A stretch of DNA of 64,000 nt from contig JAUMFO010000024.1 of NCBI GenBank assembly GCA_032119795.1, forward strand, positions 62,001 through 126,000. Reading direction: 5' to 3'. A model generated the notes under the pieces. The model had not been told where the DNA came from. It did not search any database and worked only from the letters and a program-made list of their open reading frames with translations. A program made the position numbers and the translations under genes. The DNA comes from JAGIBJ01 sp032119795. GTDB lineage: Bacteria; Actinomycetota; Thermoleophilia; Solirubrobacterales; Solirubrobacteraceae. Of this stretch, positions 23,453 to 32,350 are shown piece by piece; the first letter of the stretch is position 1, and every line of letters starts with the position of its first letter.

Positions 23453-25135
23453 CTAGCGTTCGTCTGGGTAGTCGCGCGAGGTGTAGACGATCGTCGGGCG
23501 GCCGTCGCGCTCGATCGTGCGCGTCTGCGTGGAGCCGACGATCAGCAGCGTGCGCATGTCGACGACGCTCGGATCGAGCTCGCCGAGGGTCGTCACGGTG
23601 ATGCGCTCGCCCTCAGGGTCGCCGACAGCGCGGGCGACGATCACGACCGTCTCGGGGCCTTTGCGGTCGCGCAGCAGCGCGACGGCGTCGTCGAGCTGCT
23701 CGCGGCGCGTCTTGCTGGCCGGGTTGTAGAGCGCGAGGACGAGATCGGCGTCGGCCGCCGCCCGCAGGCGCCGCTCGATCACCGACCACGGCTTGCGAAT
23801 GTCAGACAGCGAGATCATCGCGAGGTCGTGACCAGCCGGCGCCCCGACGCGGGCTGCGGCGGCTTGGATCGCAGAGATGCCGGGGAGCACGCGGACGTCG
23901 ACGTCGCGCAGCGACCCCTCCGCCGCATCGAGCGCCTCGAGGACGGCGCTGGCCATCGCGAAGATGCCCGGGTCGCCGGAGGAAACCACGGCAACGCGAG
24001 CGCCGCCGGCAGCGAGCTGCAACGCATGGTTGGCTCGGTCGAGCTCGACGCGGTTGTCTGATCCGTGGCGGCGCTGGCCGCGGCGTTTGGGCACGCGGGC
24101 GAGGTAGGTGTCGTAGCCGATCACGTCGGTTGCGCCCGCGAGCGCGGCATGCGCCTCGGGCGTCAGCGTCTGGGCGCCCGCCGGACCGAGACCGACGACG
24201 GTGACCCAGCCCTCAGGCTGCTCACCGCCGCTCGCGGCGTCGACCGCAAGGCCACCGACCAGACCGTCTGAGCCCAGGCCGCCGCCAAGGTCGAGGGCCA
24301 TGCCGTCGAGGGCCGCTTCACGCGGCGCGCCCGGAGCCGTCGCGCCCGCCAGCACGGGTTCGGCCAGCTCGGGCGTGTCGCAGCCCTGATCGGTACCCGG
24401 CGCGAGCACGATCGACATGTACGGCACCTCGCTCGGGTCGACCTCGCGGAACGGCAGACGCCGCTCGGCCGGCGAGCTGGCGCGCTCCACGTACTGCGCG
24501 CGGCCCGCCATCCCGGTCGCCTCAAGCGCCGCGGCCACGCCCGGGAAGGTGCGGCCGAGCTTCATCAGCACGGCGGCGTCGGCGTGCTGCAGGTGCGCCT
24601 CGAGCTGATCCTGCGGCAGCGTCCCCGGCAGGACGACGAGCACGTCGTCGCGCTTGACGAGCGGCAACCCGGAGGCGGCCGCCGCCGCACTGAACGCCGT
24701 CACGCCGGCAACGACCTCGGTCGGGAACTCGGGCGCCAGGCGCTCGTGGATGTACATGTAGGAGCCATAGAAGAACGGGTCGCCCTCGCAGAGCACGACG
24801 ACGTCTCGCCCGGCCCGCAGATGGACGGCCAACTCGGCGGCTGATTCGTCGTAGAAGTCGGCGATCGCGCCCTCGTACCCGCCGGGGTGGCTGGTCGACC
24901 CGGTCGTGACCGGATAGACCATCGCGACCTTGATCTGGTCCTCGCGCAGGAACGGCTCGGCGATTGAGCGCGCGACGCCCTTGGCCTTGGGGTAGCCGGC
25001 GATCGGGTAGGCGATCACGTCGGCAGACTCGATCAGGCGGCGCGCCTTGACGGTCATCAGATCCGGGTCGCCGGGACCGAGGCCGACGCCGTAGAGGCGG
25101 CCGGTCTCGCGGGAGGTGTCGGGCGCGTCGGTCAC
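23453..25135 (-). CDS. CobI-CobJ fusion: precorrin-2 C20- and precorrin-3B C17-methyltransferase
   Basis: A 560-residue fusion of two tetrapyrrole methylases. Residues ~13-245 are CobI (GVGLGPGDPDLMTVKA at 16-31, AYPIAGYPKAKGVARSIAEPF, CEGDPFFYGSYMYIHERL, GVTAFSAAAAASGLPL), which adds the C20 methyl to precorrin-2. A ~60-residue linker follows. From about 305 it is CobJ (VTVVGLGPAGAQTLTPEA, GYDTYLARV, SSGDPGIFAMASAVLEAL, LPGISAIQAAAARVGAPAGHDL, LYNPASKTRREQL), which adds the C17 methyl with ring contraction. The GTG at 25135 overlaps the cobH stop by 4 nt. The two enzymes flank CobG in the pathway, so a fusion plus a shared operon keeps them in step. Confidence 0.94.
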   Translation of the reverse strand: MTDAPDTSRETGRLYGVGLGPGDPDLMTVKARRLIESADVIAYPIAGYPKAKGVARSIAEPFLREDQIKVAMVYPVTTGSTSHPGGYEGAIADFYDESAAELAVHLRAGRDVVVLCEGDPFFYGSYMYIHERLAPEFPTEVVAGVTAFSAAAAASGLPLVKRDDVLVVLPGTLPQDQLEAHLQHADAAVLMKLGRTFPGVAAALEATGMAGRAQYVERASSPAERRLPFREVDPSEVPYMSIVLAPGTDQGCDTPELAEPVLAGATAPGAPREAALDGMALDLGGGLGSDGLVGGLAVDAASGGEQPEGWVTVVGLGPAGAQTLTPEAHAALAGATDVIGYDTYLARVPKRRGQRRHGSDNRVELDRANHALQLAAGGARVAVVSSGDPGIFAMASAVLEALDAAEGSLRDVDVRVLPGISAIQAAAARVGAPAGHDLAMISLSDIRKPWSVIERRLRAAADADLVLALYNPASKTRREQLDDAVALLRDRKGPETVVIVARAVGDPEGERITVTTLGELDPSVVDMRTLLIVGSTQTRTIERDGRPTIVYTSRDYPDER

Positions 25136-25767
25136 TCGGCCTCGCTCGCCAGCGCGTTGACGGCGCCGCACGCGATCGCGCTGCCGCCGCGGCGGCCACG
25201 AACGACGAGGTGGGGCGGCGCGAGCGGGTGCTCGAGCAGCGCCTCCTTGCTCTCCATCGCGCCGACGAAGCCGACGGGCACGCCGATCACCGCCGCGGGG
25301 CGAGGGGCGCCAGCCTCGAGCATCTCCAAGAGATGGAACAGGGCGGTCGGCGCGTTGCCGATCACGACGAGGGAACCCTCGAGGCGATCACGCCAGAGTT
25401 CCATCGCGGCGGCGCTGCGGGTGTTACCAAGCTCAGCAGCCAGCCCTGGGACGCGGGGATCCGAGAGGGTGCAGATCACGTCGTTCTCGGCCGGGAGGCG
25501 CTTTCGCGTGACGCCGGAGGCGACCATGTTCACGTCGCAGAAGATCGGGGCGCCGGCCTTCAGCGCGGCCTCCGCGGCCGGGCCGAAGCCGTCGCTGGCC
25601 TTGACGTCGCCGGCGAGGTCGACCATGCCGCAGCTGTGGATCATCCGCACGACGGTGCGCGACAGCACCGGCTCGAGGCCGGAGAGGTCGGCTTCGGCGC
25701 GGATGGTGGCGAACGACTCGCGGTAGATCGCGGCGCCGTTCTTCTCGTACTGCTGGGTGCTGGTCAC
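25132..25767 (-). CDS. cobH: Precorrin-8X methylmutase
   Basis: A 211-residue enzyme that moves the C11 methyl to C12, forming hydrogenobyrinic acid. The catalytic His is His44 in RMIHSCGMVDLAGDV; other conserved blocks are GAPIFCDVNMVASGV, NTRSAAAMELW, VIGNAPTALFHLLEML and VIGVPVGFVGAMESKE. Size is typical. The GTG at 25767 overlaps the cobG stop by 4 nt and its own stop overlaps cobIJ, so cobG-cobH-cobIJ are translationally coupled. Confidence 0.95.
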   Translation of the reverse strand: MTSTQQYEKNGAAIYRESFATIRAEADLSGLEPVLSRTVVRMIHSCGMVDLAGDVKASDGFGPAAEAALKAGAPIFCDVNMVASGVTRKRLPAENDVICTLSDPRVPGLAAELGNTRSAAAMELWRDRLEGSLVVIGNAPTALFHLLEMLEAGAPRPAAVIGVPVGFVGAMESKEALLEHPLAPPHLVVRGRRGGSAIACGAVNALASEAE

Positions 25768-27062
25768 CGGTCGGTCTCCTGGGCGGCGGCCGCGTCGATG
25801 CGGGCCGCGAAGGCTGGGGGATGCTCGCCGGCGGCGAACACGAAGGTCTGGGCGTCGGCGCCGGTGGGCGCGCCACACCGACGATCGCAGCCAACGAGGT
25901 GCTCGCGCGGTGCGCCCGGCCGCCGGGCGACGAGTCGCAGCGCCGCGGCGGCGCGCACGTCGCCGCGCGAGGTGGCGCACCCGAGGCCCGCGCAGGCCGT
26001 CAGGCCAACGCCGGGATCGGTGGAGTCCGTCAGGAGCCCGGCCGCCGTCAGGCCATCGATCGTCGGCGTCACGAAGCGCTGCGGGATGTCGAGGATCGTG
26101 AGGGAGCGATCAGCGCCGATGCGCAGCTCGCTCCCGGCCACGGCCGCGAGCGAGCCGGCAGCCGCGAGCTGGGCGGCAGAGAGGCGCCCAATGGGCGCGA
26201 GGGCGCGTACGAACCCGCGACCATCGGCCTGGCGGCCTGCGCCGAGTTCAGGCAGCTCGTTCCGAGCCTCGGCCGCCGAGCGGGAGGCGCTGCGCGCCGG
26301 AGGGGCGACGACTCCGCGGGCCTGCAACGCCGCGATGATCCCGGCGCCCCGGTCTGGGAGTTCCCGCACCTGCCAGGCGGCGCCCGCGGCGTGCACGAGG
26401 AACTCGCGCGCCGCCGCGATCACGGCCTCCGCGGCCTCGGTGACGGCGACGGTGCCGGCCACCGCGGCGCCGACCAGGAGGAGGGCCTGCTCATCGGTCG
26501 CCGCCGCCAGCGACGTCGCGGGGCTGCGGCGCAGTCCCACGTCGGCCCGTGCAAGGTCAACCATGCCGGTCCCATCGTCGACGACCGTCAAGAACCGACC
26601 AGAGAGTCCCGCAAGCTCAGGGTCTGCACAGAGCAGCTCGTCGATCCGGCGAACCAGCTCGTCGACGGGCGCGGCGCCCGCCAGTCGGCCAGCGAGCGGG
26701 CTGGCTGCAATGGTGCGGGCCTGATCGTGCGGCTCACTGGGCAGCAGGCCGGCGCCGTGGAGCGCGGCGGCCAGCGGCCCGGCCGCATCGGAGCGCAGCC
26801 CGCGAATCTGCAGGTTGCCGCGGCCCGTCAGCTCGACCCGCGGCGCGTCGTCGACCGATCCGGCGCCGAGCGGCCCAGCCCACTCGGCGAGCAGCGCGGC
26901 CTGCTCAGGCGTCAGCCGACCGCCGGGCAACCGCACACGCGCGATCAGGCCGTCGGCCGCGGAATGCAGCTTGATCGCGGTGGGGCACCGGTCGCCGCCG
27001 GTTCGCGGGGCCCGCGGCGGCGCGTCAGAAGGCGCCGTGATGTCGAGCGGCGGCGTGCGCAC
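25764..27062 (-). CDS. cobG: Precorrin-3B synthase CobG
   Basis: A 432-residue member of the nitrite/sulfite reductase superfamily that uses O2 and a 4Fe-4S centre to make precorrin-3B, the reaction that defines the aerobic route. Ferredoxin-like domains carry GGRLTPEQAALLAEWA and RVELTGRGNLQIRGL. The cluster Cys residues are visible near the C-terminus: CAGLGCATS and GCDRRCGAP. The GTG at 27062 has a GGAG ribosome-binding site about 9 nt upstream; the ATG at 27071 has the same GGAG too close. It heads the cobG-cobH-cobIJ operon. Confidence 0.92.
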   Translation of the reverse strand: MRTPPLDITAPSDAPPRAPRTGGDRCPTAIKLHSAADGLIARVRLPGGRLTPEQAALLAEWAGPLGAGSVDDAPRVELTGRGNLQIRGLRSDAAGPLAAALHGAGLLPSEPHDQARTIAASPLAGRLAGAAPVDELVRRIDELLCADPELAGLSGRFLTVVDDGTGMVDLARADVGLRRSPATSLAAATDEQALLLVGAAVAGTVAVTEAAEAVIAAAREFLVHAAGAAWQVRELPDRGAGIIAALQARGVVAPPARSASRSAAEARNELPELGAGRQADGRGFVRALAPIGRLSAAQLAAAGSLAAVAGSELRIGADRSLTILDIPQRFVTPTIDGLTAAGLLTDSTDPGVGLTACAGLGCATSRGDVRAAAALRLVARRPGAPREHLVGCDRRCGAPTGADAQTFVFAAGEHPPAFAARIDAAAAQETDR

Positions 27063-27096
27063 CCGGGGCATCTCCAAGAAGCTCGGAAGGAGGAGT

Positions 27097-27113
27097 GCGC
27101 CGCCAAGCGGCGC
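27097..27113 (-). terminator. Short stem-loop between the SDR gene and cobG
   Basis: GCGCCGC (27097-27103) and GCGGCGC (27107-27113) form a 7-bp stem with a CAA loop, 84 nt beyond the SDR stop. It may end the PucR-SDR transcript. No T-run follows. Confidence 0.35.
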
Positions 27114-27192
27114 GCAGCGACGGACGATACCGGCCCAGGACGCCGTTCGGCGGGCACCTCGGCGGCCAGGACGCAGCCCGGCGGGGCGGCGC

Positions 27193-28029
27193 TCAGCCGA
27201 GCGAACCGGCGTCGTCGGCTGACCGCCGTCGTCCCGTCCGCGCGTAGAGCCACGCGATCGGCCCAGGCCAGGCCCGGGCCAGTGGCTCGAGCATCGCCCA
27301 GCGCCACGGCGCGTGGACGTCTCCGCTCCCCCGACGCACCGTGCGCACGATCACCGCCGCCACCTGCTCCGGCGTCATCGACCCGACGAGCACTTCCGCC
27401 TTGGGAATCCGCTCGCGAGCGCCAGGATTGTGCGCGAAGTAGTCGCTCGTGACGCGCGTCGGCGTGACCGAACTCACCGCAATCCCGGTGCCGCGCAGAT
27501 CCGCGCGCAACGCCTGCGTGAACCCTCGCACGGCCCAGCGAGCGGCCGAGTACCCAACGGCCCCAGGCCACGGGACGATCGACGCCGGGGTGTTGACCAT
27601 CAGGATCGTGCCGCTGCGGCGCGCCAGCATTGGCTCGATTAGCGCGCGCGTGAGCAAGAACGTGGCGAAGTACGGCACACGCATCATCTGCGTGGCCTCG
27701 TCGGGGCTGGTCTCCTCGATCGACAGGAACCTCCCGGACCCAGCGTTGTTGATCAGCACGTCCGGCGCCCCGAACCGCTCGAGCAGATCGGCCGCGGCGA
27801 CCGCGACCTGTCGCTCGTCGCTCAGGTCGGCCGCGACCACGTCAGCCCGGCCGCCGGAGCTGCGAATGGCGTCGGCCACGGCCATGAGCTCGTCATGGCG
27901 CCGCGCGATCAAGATCACGTGCATCCCCTCGGCGGCCAGCGCGGCCGCCGTCGCTGCGCCGATTCCGGAGGACGCTCCGGTCACGACGGCCAGCCGCGCC
28001 GCCAGCGCCACCGGTCGACGCCGGCTCAT
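27193..28029 (-). CDS. Short-chain dehydrogenase/reductase
   Basis: A 278-residue classical SDR. The cofactor motif TGASSGIG is at about residues 18-25, with NNAG (NNAGSGRF) near 93, and the catalytic-loop region is YSAARWAVRGFTQAL. The residue preceding (VGYSAARWAV) has Tyr but the usual YxxxK appears as Y-S-A-A-R, so the catalytic Lys is replaced by Arg; activity may be altered. The early ARR after the second strand (IARRHDELM) suggests NADPH. Its ATG overlaps the stop of the PucR-type gene by 4 nt, so both are co-transcribed. The substrate is unknown. Confidence 0.85.
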   Translation of the reverse strand: MSRRRPVALAARLAVVTGASSGIGAATAAALAAEGMHVILIARRHDELMAVADAIRSSGGRADVVAADLSDERQVAVAAADLLERFGAPDVLINNAGSGRFLSIEETSPDEATQMMRVPYFATFLLTRALIEPMLARRSGTILMVNTPASIVPWPGAVGYSAARWAVRGFTQALRADLRGTGIAVSSVTPTRVTSDYFAHNPGARERIPKAEVLVGSMTPEQVAAVIVRTVRRGSGDVHAPWRWAMLEPLARAWPGPIAWLYARTGRRRSADDAGSLG

Positions 28030-29285
28030 CGGGCCACCAGCGGTTGGCGCGCGCTCGAGTTTGCGGCGCGCCAATGGTCGAGTTCCAGCGCGACGGCCAC
28101 GTCGATCCACCGCTCCTCAGAACCTGGCGGCAGGAGGTTCTCCGCGCGGCGCACCCGACCAAGGACGGTGTTGCGGTGCAGGGCGAGCCGCTCGGCCACG
28201 CCGGCCGTGTCGAAGCCGGAGGCGATCACCGCCCGCAGCGTCGAACGCAGATCAGGTGAGGCGCTGGCCAGGGCGCCCAAGACGACGGCCACGAATTCGT
28301 CGGCGGCAACCTCGTCGGCCCCGGCCAGGGCGACGATCCGCAGCTCCTCATGCGTTGCGAGCACCGCCGCGTTGCCGAGCCGGTGCATCACGCGCTGGGT
28401 GTGCAGCGCGTCGCGGTGGCCGCTGCGGAACCCTGCGACCCCGTTGCCCGTCGACCCGATCGCGACCTGCACGCCCTCCGTCTCGGCGACCATGGCGCGT
28501 AGGGTCGAGAGCTCGGGCCGAAACCGGGTCGGCAGCCACATCCAGACCGAGGCGGCCGAGGCCGAGATCACCAGCGGCGAGCGGGCTTCGTAGGCGTCGG
28601 CCAACTGTCGAGCGACCTTCTCCAGACCTTCCATCCCGGGCCCCGTACTCGGGTCGGCCCACAGGATGCACCCCAGGAGTGGTCGGCCGAGTTCGAACCC
28701 CAGGCGCGCACTCGCCGTCTCAGTGGGGAGGGCGTCGCCCTCCAGGAGCGCCATCGCGATCTCGAGCCGACGCGTGCGACCGCCAACGGCGCGGGCTTCG
28801 CGCTCCTGTTCGATCACGGCACGCAGCGCCGCGACCGAGCGATCGATGTAGTCGGCGGACGAGCTCAGCATCAGGCTGAGCGCCTCGCGCAGCACCTGCG
28901 GATCCGAGGACCGTTCGAAGGCGGCCTCCATGATGTGTCGGGACGCGACCGCGAGCCCGACCCGGAAGTAGTTGTAGGTCGAGTCCTCCAGCCCGCGACG
29001 GGCGACGTCGCGGACGATGTCGAGCGTCTCGGCGCCGAGGACCGGCGCTACCGGCTCTCCTGGGTGACGCATCGTCGCGTCGACCCACGCCGCGAGGATC
29101 GCAACGTTCGAGCGCTCGATCTCGGCCGCGAGCGCGGGATCGGCCACCAGCGTGGCTGGCGCGCTGGCGGCCACCGCCTCGTGGAGCTCACCAAAGAGCG
29201 CGGGGCCATCGGCGAGCACACGCTCGAGCGTTGCTCGGATCAGGTCGCGAGCGGCCGGGGTGAGAGGAGGAGTCCGCTCGGTCAC
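28026..29285 (-). CDS. PucR/CdaR-type helix-turn-helix regulator
   Basis: A 419-residue regulator. It has an N-terminal helical region of the RsbRD/PucR type, a degenerate GGDEF-like middle region (about residues 170-280, LGCILWADPS, SASAASVWMWLP, VAIGSTGNGVAGFR), and a C-terminal PucR helix-turn-helix (LRAVIASGFDTAGVAERLALHRNTVLGRVRRAENLL). The GTG at 29285 is chosen over the ATG at 29309 because a TACGAT -10 box sits exactly 6 nt before it and the palindrome TGTGCA-TT-TGCACA overlaps the -35 position. It is divergent from the GMC oxidoreductase gene and coupled to an SDR gene; it likely controls both units in response to a small molecule. Confidence 0.87.
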   Translation of the reverse strand: MTERTPPLTPAARDLIRATLERVLADGPALFGELHEAVAASAPATLVADPALAAEIERSNVAILAAWVDATMRHPGEPVAPVLGAETLDIVRDVARRGLEDSTYNYFRVGLAVASRHIMEAAFERSSDPQVLREALSLMLSSSADYIDRSVAALRAVIEQEREARAVGGRTRRLEIAMALLEGDALPTETASARLGFELGRPLLGCILWADPSTGPGMEGLEKVARQLADAYEARSPLVISASAASVWMWLPTRFRPELSTLRAMVAETEGVQVAIGSTGNGVAGFRSGHRDALHTQRVMHRLGNAAVLATHEELRIVALAGADEVAADEFVAVVLGALASASPDLRSTLRAVIASGFDTAGVAERLALHRNTVLGRVRRAENLLPPGSEERWIDVAVALELDHWRAANSSARQPLVAR

Positions 29286-29297
29286 GTGCGGATCGTA
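29286..29297 (-). promoter_or_regulatory. -10 box of a leaderless PucR-type gene promoter
   Basis: On the minus strand TACGAT (29297-29292) is followed by 6 nt and the GTG at 29285. This element decides the start codon of the gene. Confidence 0.55.
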
Positions 29298-29310
29298 GAC
29301 GGCTTGCATC

Positions 29311-29324
29311 TGTGCATTTGCACA
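29311..29324. promoter_or_regulatory. Palindromic operator between the PucR-type and GMC genes
   Basis: TGTGCA-TT-TGCACA is a 6-bp inverted repeat with a 2-nt centre. It begins 13 nt upstream of the -10 box of the PucR-type gene, so a bound protein would cover the -35 region. It is the only strong palindrome in the 105-nt divergent interval. Confidence 0.6.
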
Positions 29325-29390
29325 TCTTGTCCACCAAATTCGGTGCGTACTCACATTGCGCTCGGCGCGGCCAACCCTGAGACTGCTGGC

Positions 29391-31475
29391 GTGACGACGC
29401 AGCTCCCACCCGGCGACGACTTCGACACCGACTGGCTCATCATCGGATCCGGGTTCGGTGGCAGCGTGGCTGCGCTACGCCTGGCGGAGAAGGGCTACGA
29501 CGTCGCCGTGATCGAGCGTGGCCGTCGCTTCGAGGATCTCGACTTCGCTGAGAGCGCCCGGCAACTCCGCCGAGTCCTGTGGGACCCGCGCCTCGGCCTG
29601 CGCGGGATCATGCGACTCACGCCCTTTCGGCATGTGACCGTCCTGAGTGGAGTCGGCGTCGGCGGGGGCTCGCTCGTCTACGGCAACACGCTCTACGTGC
29701 CCGGGAGCGACGCCTTCTACCGGCACCCGCAGTGGGGCCAGCTCGCCGACTGGCGAACGCTGCTGGCCCCCCACTACGCGACCGCCAAACGGATGCTCGG
29801 GGTCGTGCCGTTCACTGGCCACGGCGCCAGCGAGACGCTCATGGCCGACCTCGCGACCGACCTCGGCGTTGCGGAGACCGTCCACCCCACCGATGTCGGC
29901 GTCTGGTTCGGTGAGCCCGGTCGCACCGTCCCCGACCCCTACTTCGACGGGGCCGGGCCTGAGCGCACGGGCTGCGTGCGCTGCGGGCAGTGCATGCTCG
30001 GCTGCCGCTACGGCGCGAAGAACACGCTGGTGAAGAACTACCTTGCGCTGGCCGAGCGGCTTGGCGTGCGGATCGTCCCCGAGCGTGAGGTGACCGACGT
30101 CGAGCCGCTGGGCGCCGCCGACGGCCGCGACGGGTACGCCGTCACCACGCAGCGATCGGGCCGTTGGATGCGCCGCGACCGCCGAATCTTTCGGGCACGC
30201 GGGGTCGTGGTCGCCGGCGGCGCGCTCGGCACCGCCCAGCTCCTGCGCGACTGCAGGGATCGCGGCAGTCTGCCGGCCCTGTCCGACTGCCTCGGCGACC
30301 TCGTCCGGACCAACAGCGAGGCGATCACCGCCGTGTCGGCGCGGCGCGGCGCCGACCTCACCGCCGACCTGGCGATCACTACGAGCATCCACCCCGACGC
30401 CCAAACGCACGTCACCAACAACACCTACGGCGCCGCGGGCGACCTCCTTGGCCTGACGTACGGCCCGCTCACCGGCGGCCACCGACGGGTGTGGCAGTTC
30501 TTCCTCGCCCACCTCCTGCGCCCGGACCGCTGGCTTCTCCCAACCCGAATCCGCGGGTGGTCGAAGCGAACCGTGGTGTTCACGGTGATGCAGTCATCGG
30601 AGTCGTCGCTGCGGCTGCGGCCGTCCGGGCGCCGCGGCCGCCTGCAGACGGAGCTGGCCGACGGCCCGCCGCCGGCCAGCTATCTACCGATCGCCAACGA
30701 GGTCGCCCGCCTTGCGGCGCTCCGCCTGGGCGGCGTGGCACAGACCTCCGTCATGGAGTCGCTGCGGGGCGCGCCAACCACCGCCCACCTGCTCGGCGGC
30801 GCCGTGATCGGTGCCGACGCCAGCTGCGGCGTCGTCGATCGCTACCGCAGGGCATTCGGCTACCGCAACCTCCTCGTGACCGACGGCTCAACGGTGCCGG
30901 CGAACGTCGGCGTCAACCCCAGTCTCACGATCACCGCCCTGGCGGAGGAAGCCATGTCTCACGTGCCCGACCGATCTCCCGATCTCCAGGCGGCGCGCGC
31001 CTCCGCTCCTGCCGCAGCCTCGTCGCTGCGCACCCTGCGCCGAGCGTTCCAGGACGCACCGAGCCCGACGCTCGCCCTCCTCGTCGGATTCCGCCCAGCG
31101 GAGTTCGCCGGGCCGCTGTGGCTCCGCGCGTTCGGGCCAGCCACGATGGCGGCCACCGGGATGCCAGGCTGGGCTGGCAAGCGCTTTCGCGCGTCGACTG
31201 GCGACGAACTCCAGGGCGAGAATCTGCTGCGACGGCGCGGCGTGCTCGTGGCGTCGATCCCCATGCGCGCTCGGTTGGAGCCCGCCACCGCCGACGGCCG
31301 CGCAGCGCTCGTCGTCCGCTATCCGAGGCAGGCCCGCTGGCCCTGGCGGCGGGTGCGTGACGAGCTGCGGCCACTCGCCGACGGGCGACTGCTGGGACTG
31401 ACCTACGGCCTCCCCGGGACCCCGCCGGGTGGGGTGCCATTCCTGCTGCACCCGCCGACCCCCGAGGACCACTGA
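29391..31475 (+). CDS. GMC family FAD-dependent oxidoreductase (cholesterol-oxidase-like)
   Basis: A 694-residue flavoprotein. The FAD-binding motif WLIIGSGFGGSVAALRLAEKGYDVAVIERGRRF is at about residues 14-46. GVGGGSLVYGNTLYVP follows near 90. A Cys-rich segment RTGCVRCGQCMLGCRYGAKNTLVKNY is near 195-220, as in bacterial ChoD-like sterol oxidases and long-chain alcohol oxidases. The C-terminal GMC signature is LLVTDGSTVPANVGVNPSLTITALAEE. The last ~150 residues extend beyond the normal GMC end. The GTG at 29391 is used; no ribosome-binding site is obvious. It is followed by two coupled SDR genes. The substrate is probably a sterol or alcohol. Confidence 0.87.
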   Translation: MTTQLPPGDDFDTDWLIIGSGFGGSVAALRLAEKGYDVAVIERGRRFEDLDFAESARQLRRVLWDPRLGLRGIMRLTPFRHVTVLSGVGVGGGSLVYGNTLYVPGSDAFYRHPQWGQLADWRTLLAPHYATAKRMLGVVPFTGHGASETLMADLATDLGVAETVHPTDVGVWFGEPGRTVPDPYFDGAGPERTGCVRCGQCMLGCRYGAKNTLVKNYLALAERLGVRIVPEREVTDVEPLGAADGRDGYAVTTQRSGRWMRRDRRIFRARGVVVAGGALGTAQLLRDCRDRGSLPALSDCLGDLVRTNSEAITAVSARRGADLTADLAITTSIHPDAQTHVTNNTYGAAGDLLGLTYGPLTGGHRRVWQFFLAHLLRPDRWLLPTRIRGWSKRTVVFTVMQSSESSLRLRPSGRRGRLQTELADGPPPASYLPIANEVARLAALRLGGVAQTSVMESLRGAPTTAHLLGGAVIGADASCGVVDRYRRAFGYRNLLVTDGSTVPANVGVNPSLTITALAEEAMSHVPDRSPDLQAARASAPAAASSLRTLRRAFQDAPSPTLALLVGFRPAEFAGPLWLRAFGPATMAATGMPGWAGKRFRASTGDELQGENLLRRRGVLVASIPMRARLEPATADGRAALVVRYPRQARWPWRRVRDELRPLADGRLLGLTYGLPGTPPGGVPFLLHPPTPEDH

Positions 31476-32350
31476 TGCGCCGCCGACTCCAGCTCCAAGG
31501 CAAGACCGTCTTGATCACCGGCGGGGGCAGCGGTATCGGCGCCGCTGGCGCCAGGGCGCTCCACGCCCGCGGGGCGAGCCTCGCACTCGTCGACGTCAAC
31601 GAGGCAGGCATGGACGCCGTCTGCCGGGACCTGGGCGGACCGACTCGGGCGTTTCCCGGGAGCGTCACCGACCGCGCCCGCATGGGCGAGATCGTCGAAG
31701 AGGTACTCGCCTGGACCGGACAACTCGACGTCGTGTGGGCCAACGCGGGCATCGCCGCAGAGCCACCGTCGACGATCGCGCAGATCGACGAGGACATCTT
31801 CGAGCGTGTCGTCGAGGTCGATCTGCTCGGCGTCTGGCGGACGATCCGCGCAGCACTGCCAGCGGTCACCGACGCGCGAGGACACGTCCTGCTCACCGCC
31901 TCGACCTACGCGTTCGCCAACGGCATGGTGAACGCGCCCTACACCGCGTCGAAGTCGGCCGTCGAGTCGCTCGGGCGCTCGCTGCGCTCTGAACTTGCTG
32001 GCACCGGAACGACCGCCGGGGTGCTGTACCCCGGGTGGGTCGAGACCCCGATCGTGCAGACGTCTCGCCACCAGGACCCGCTCGCGATGCAGCTGACGGC
32101 GATCGGTTTCCCCGGCCCCTTCGGCAAGCTCGTCTCCGCCAGCGCGCTGGCGGAGGCCGCCGTCCGGGGGATCGAGCGCCGCGCGCCGCGCACCATCTAT
32201 CCGCGAGCGTGGATCGGCTGGTCGCTGCTCCGAGGGCTCGTCAATCCGATCCTCGACGCGGGGGCCGACCGCCATCGCAAGGTGCAGCGGCTGGTGCGCG
32301 AGATCGAGGCAGCCCGGATCGCCGAGCGCGACCAGTCCGACGCACCATGA
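31475..32350 (+). CDS. Short-chain dehydrogenase/reductase
   Basis: A 291-residue classical SDR. The cofactor motif TGGGSGIG is near residues 15-22, followed by LVDVNEAG (an acidic residue after strand two, favouring NAD). WANAGIA replaces the usual NNAG, and YTASKSAVESL is the catalytic YxxxK motif. Its ATG overlaps the stop codon of the GMC gene by 1 nt. The three genes 29391-33174 form a tight operon for oxidising alcohols or sterols. The longer C-terminus (AWIGWSLLRGLVNPILD) may touch a membrane. Confidence 0.88.
   Translation: MRRRLQLQGKTVLITGGGSGIGAAGARALHARGASLALVDVNEAGMDAVCRDLGGPTRAFPGSVTDRARMGEIVEEVLAWTGQLDVVWANAGIAAEPPSTIAQIDEDIFERVVEVDLLGVWRTIRAALPAVTDARGHVLLTASTYAFANGMVNAPYTASKSAVESLGRSLRSELAGTGTTAGVLYPGWVETPIVQTSRHQDPLAMQLTAIGFPGPFGKLVSASALAEAAVRGIERRAPRTIYPRAWIGWSLLRGLVNPILDAGADRHRKVQRLVREIEAARIAERDQSDAP

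Noticed and set aside
27063..27192. Possible riboswitch or other leader element before cobG
   Set aside because: The minus-strand leader has only a short GC hairpin and no aptamer core that I can identify.
29286..29309. ATG at 29309 as the start of the PucR-type regulator
   Set aside because: It would put the TACGAT box inside the coding region; the GTG at 29285 lies exactly 6 nt after that box, as for many other genes here.
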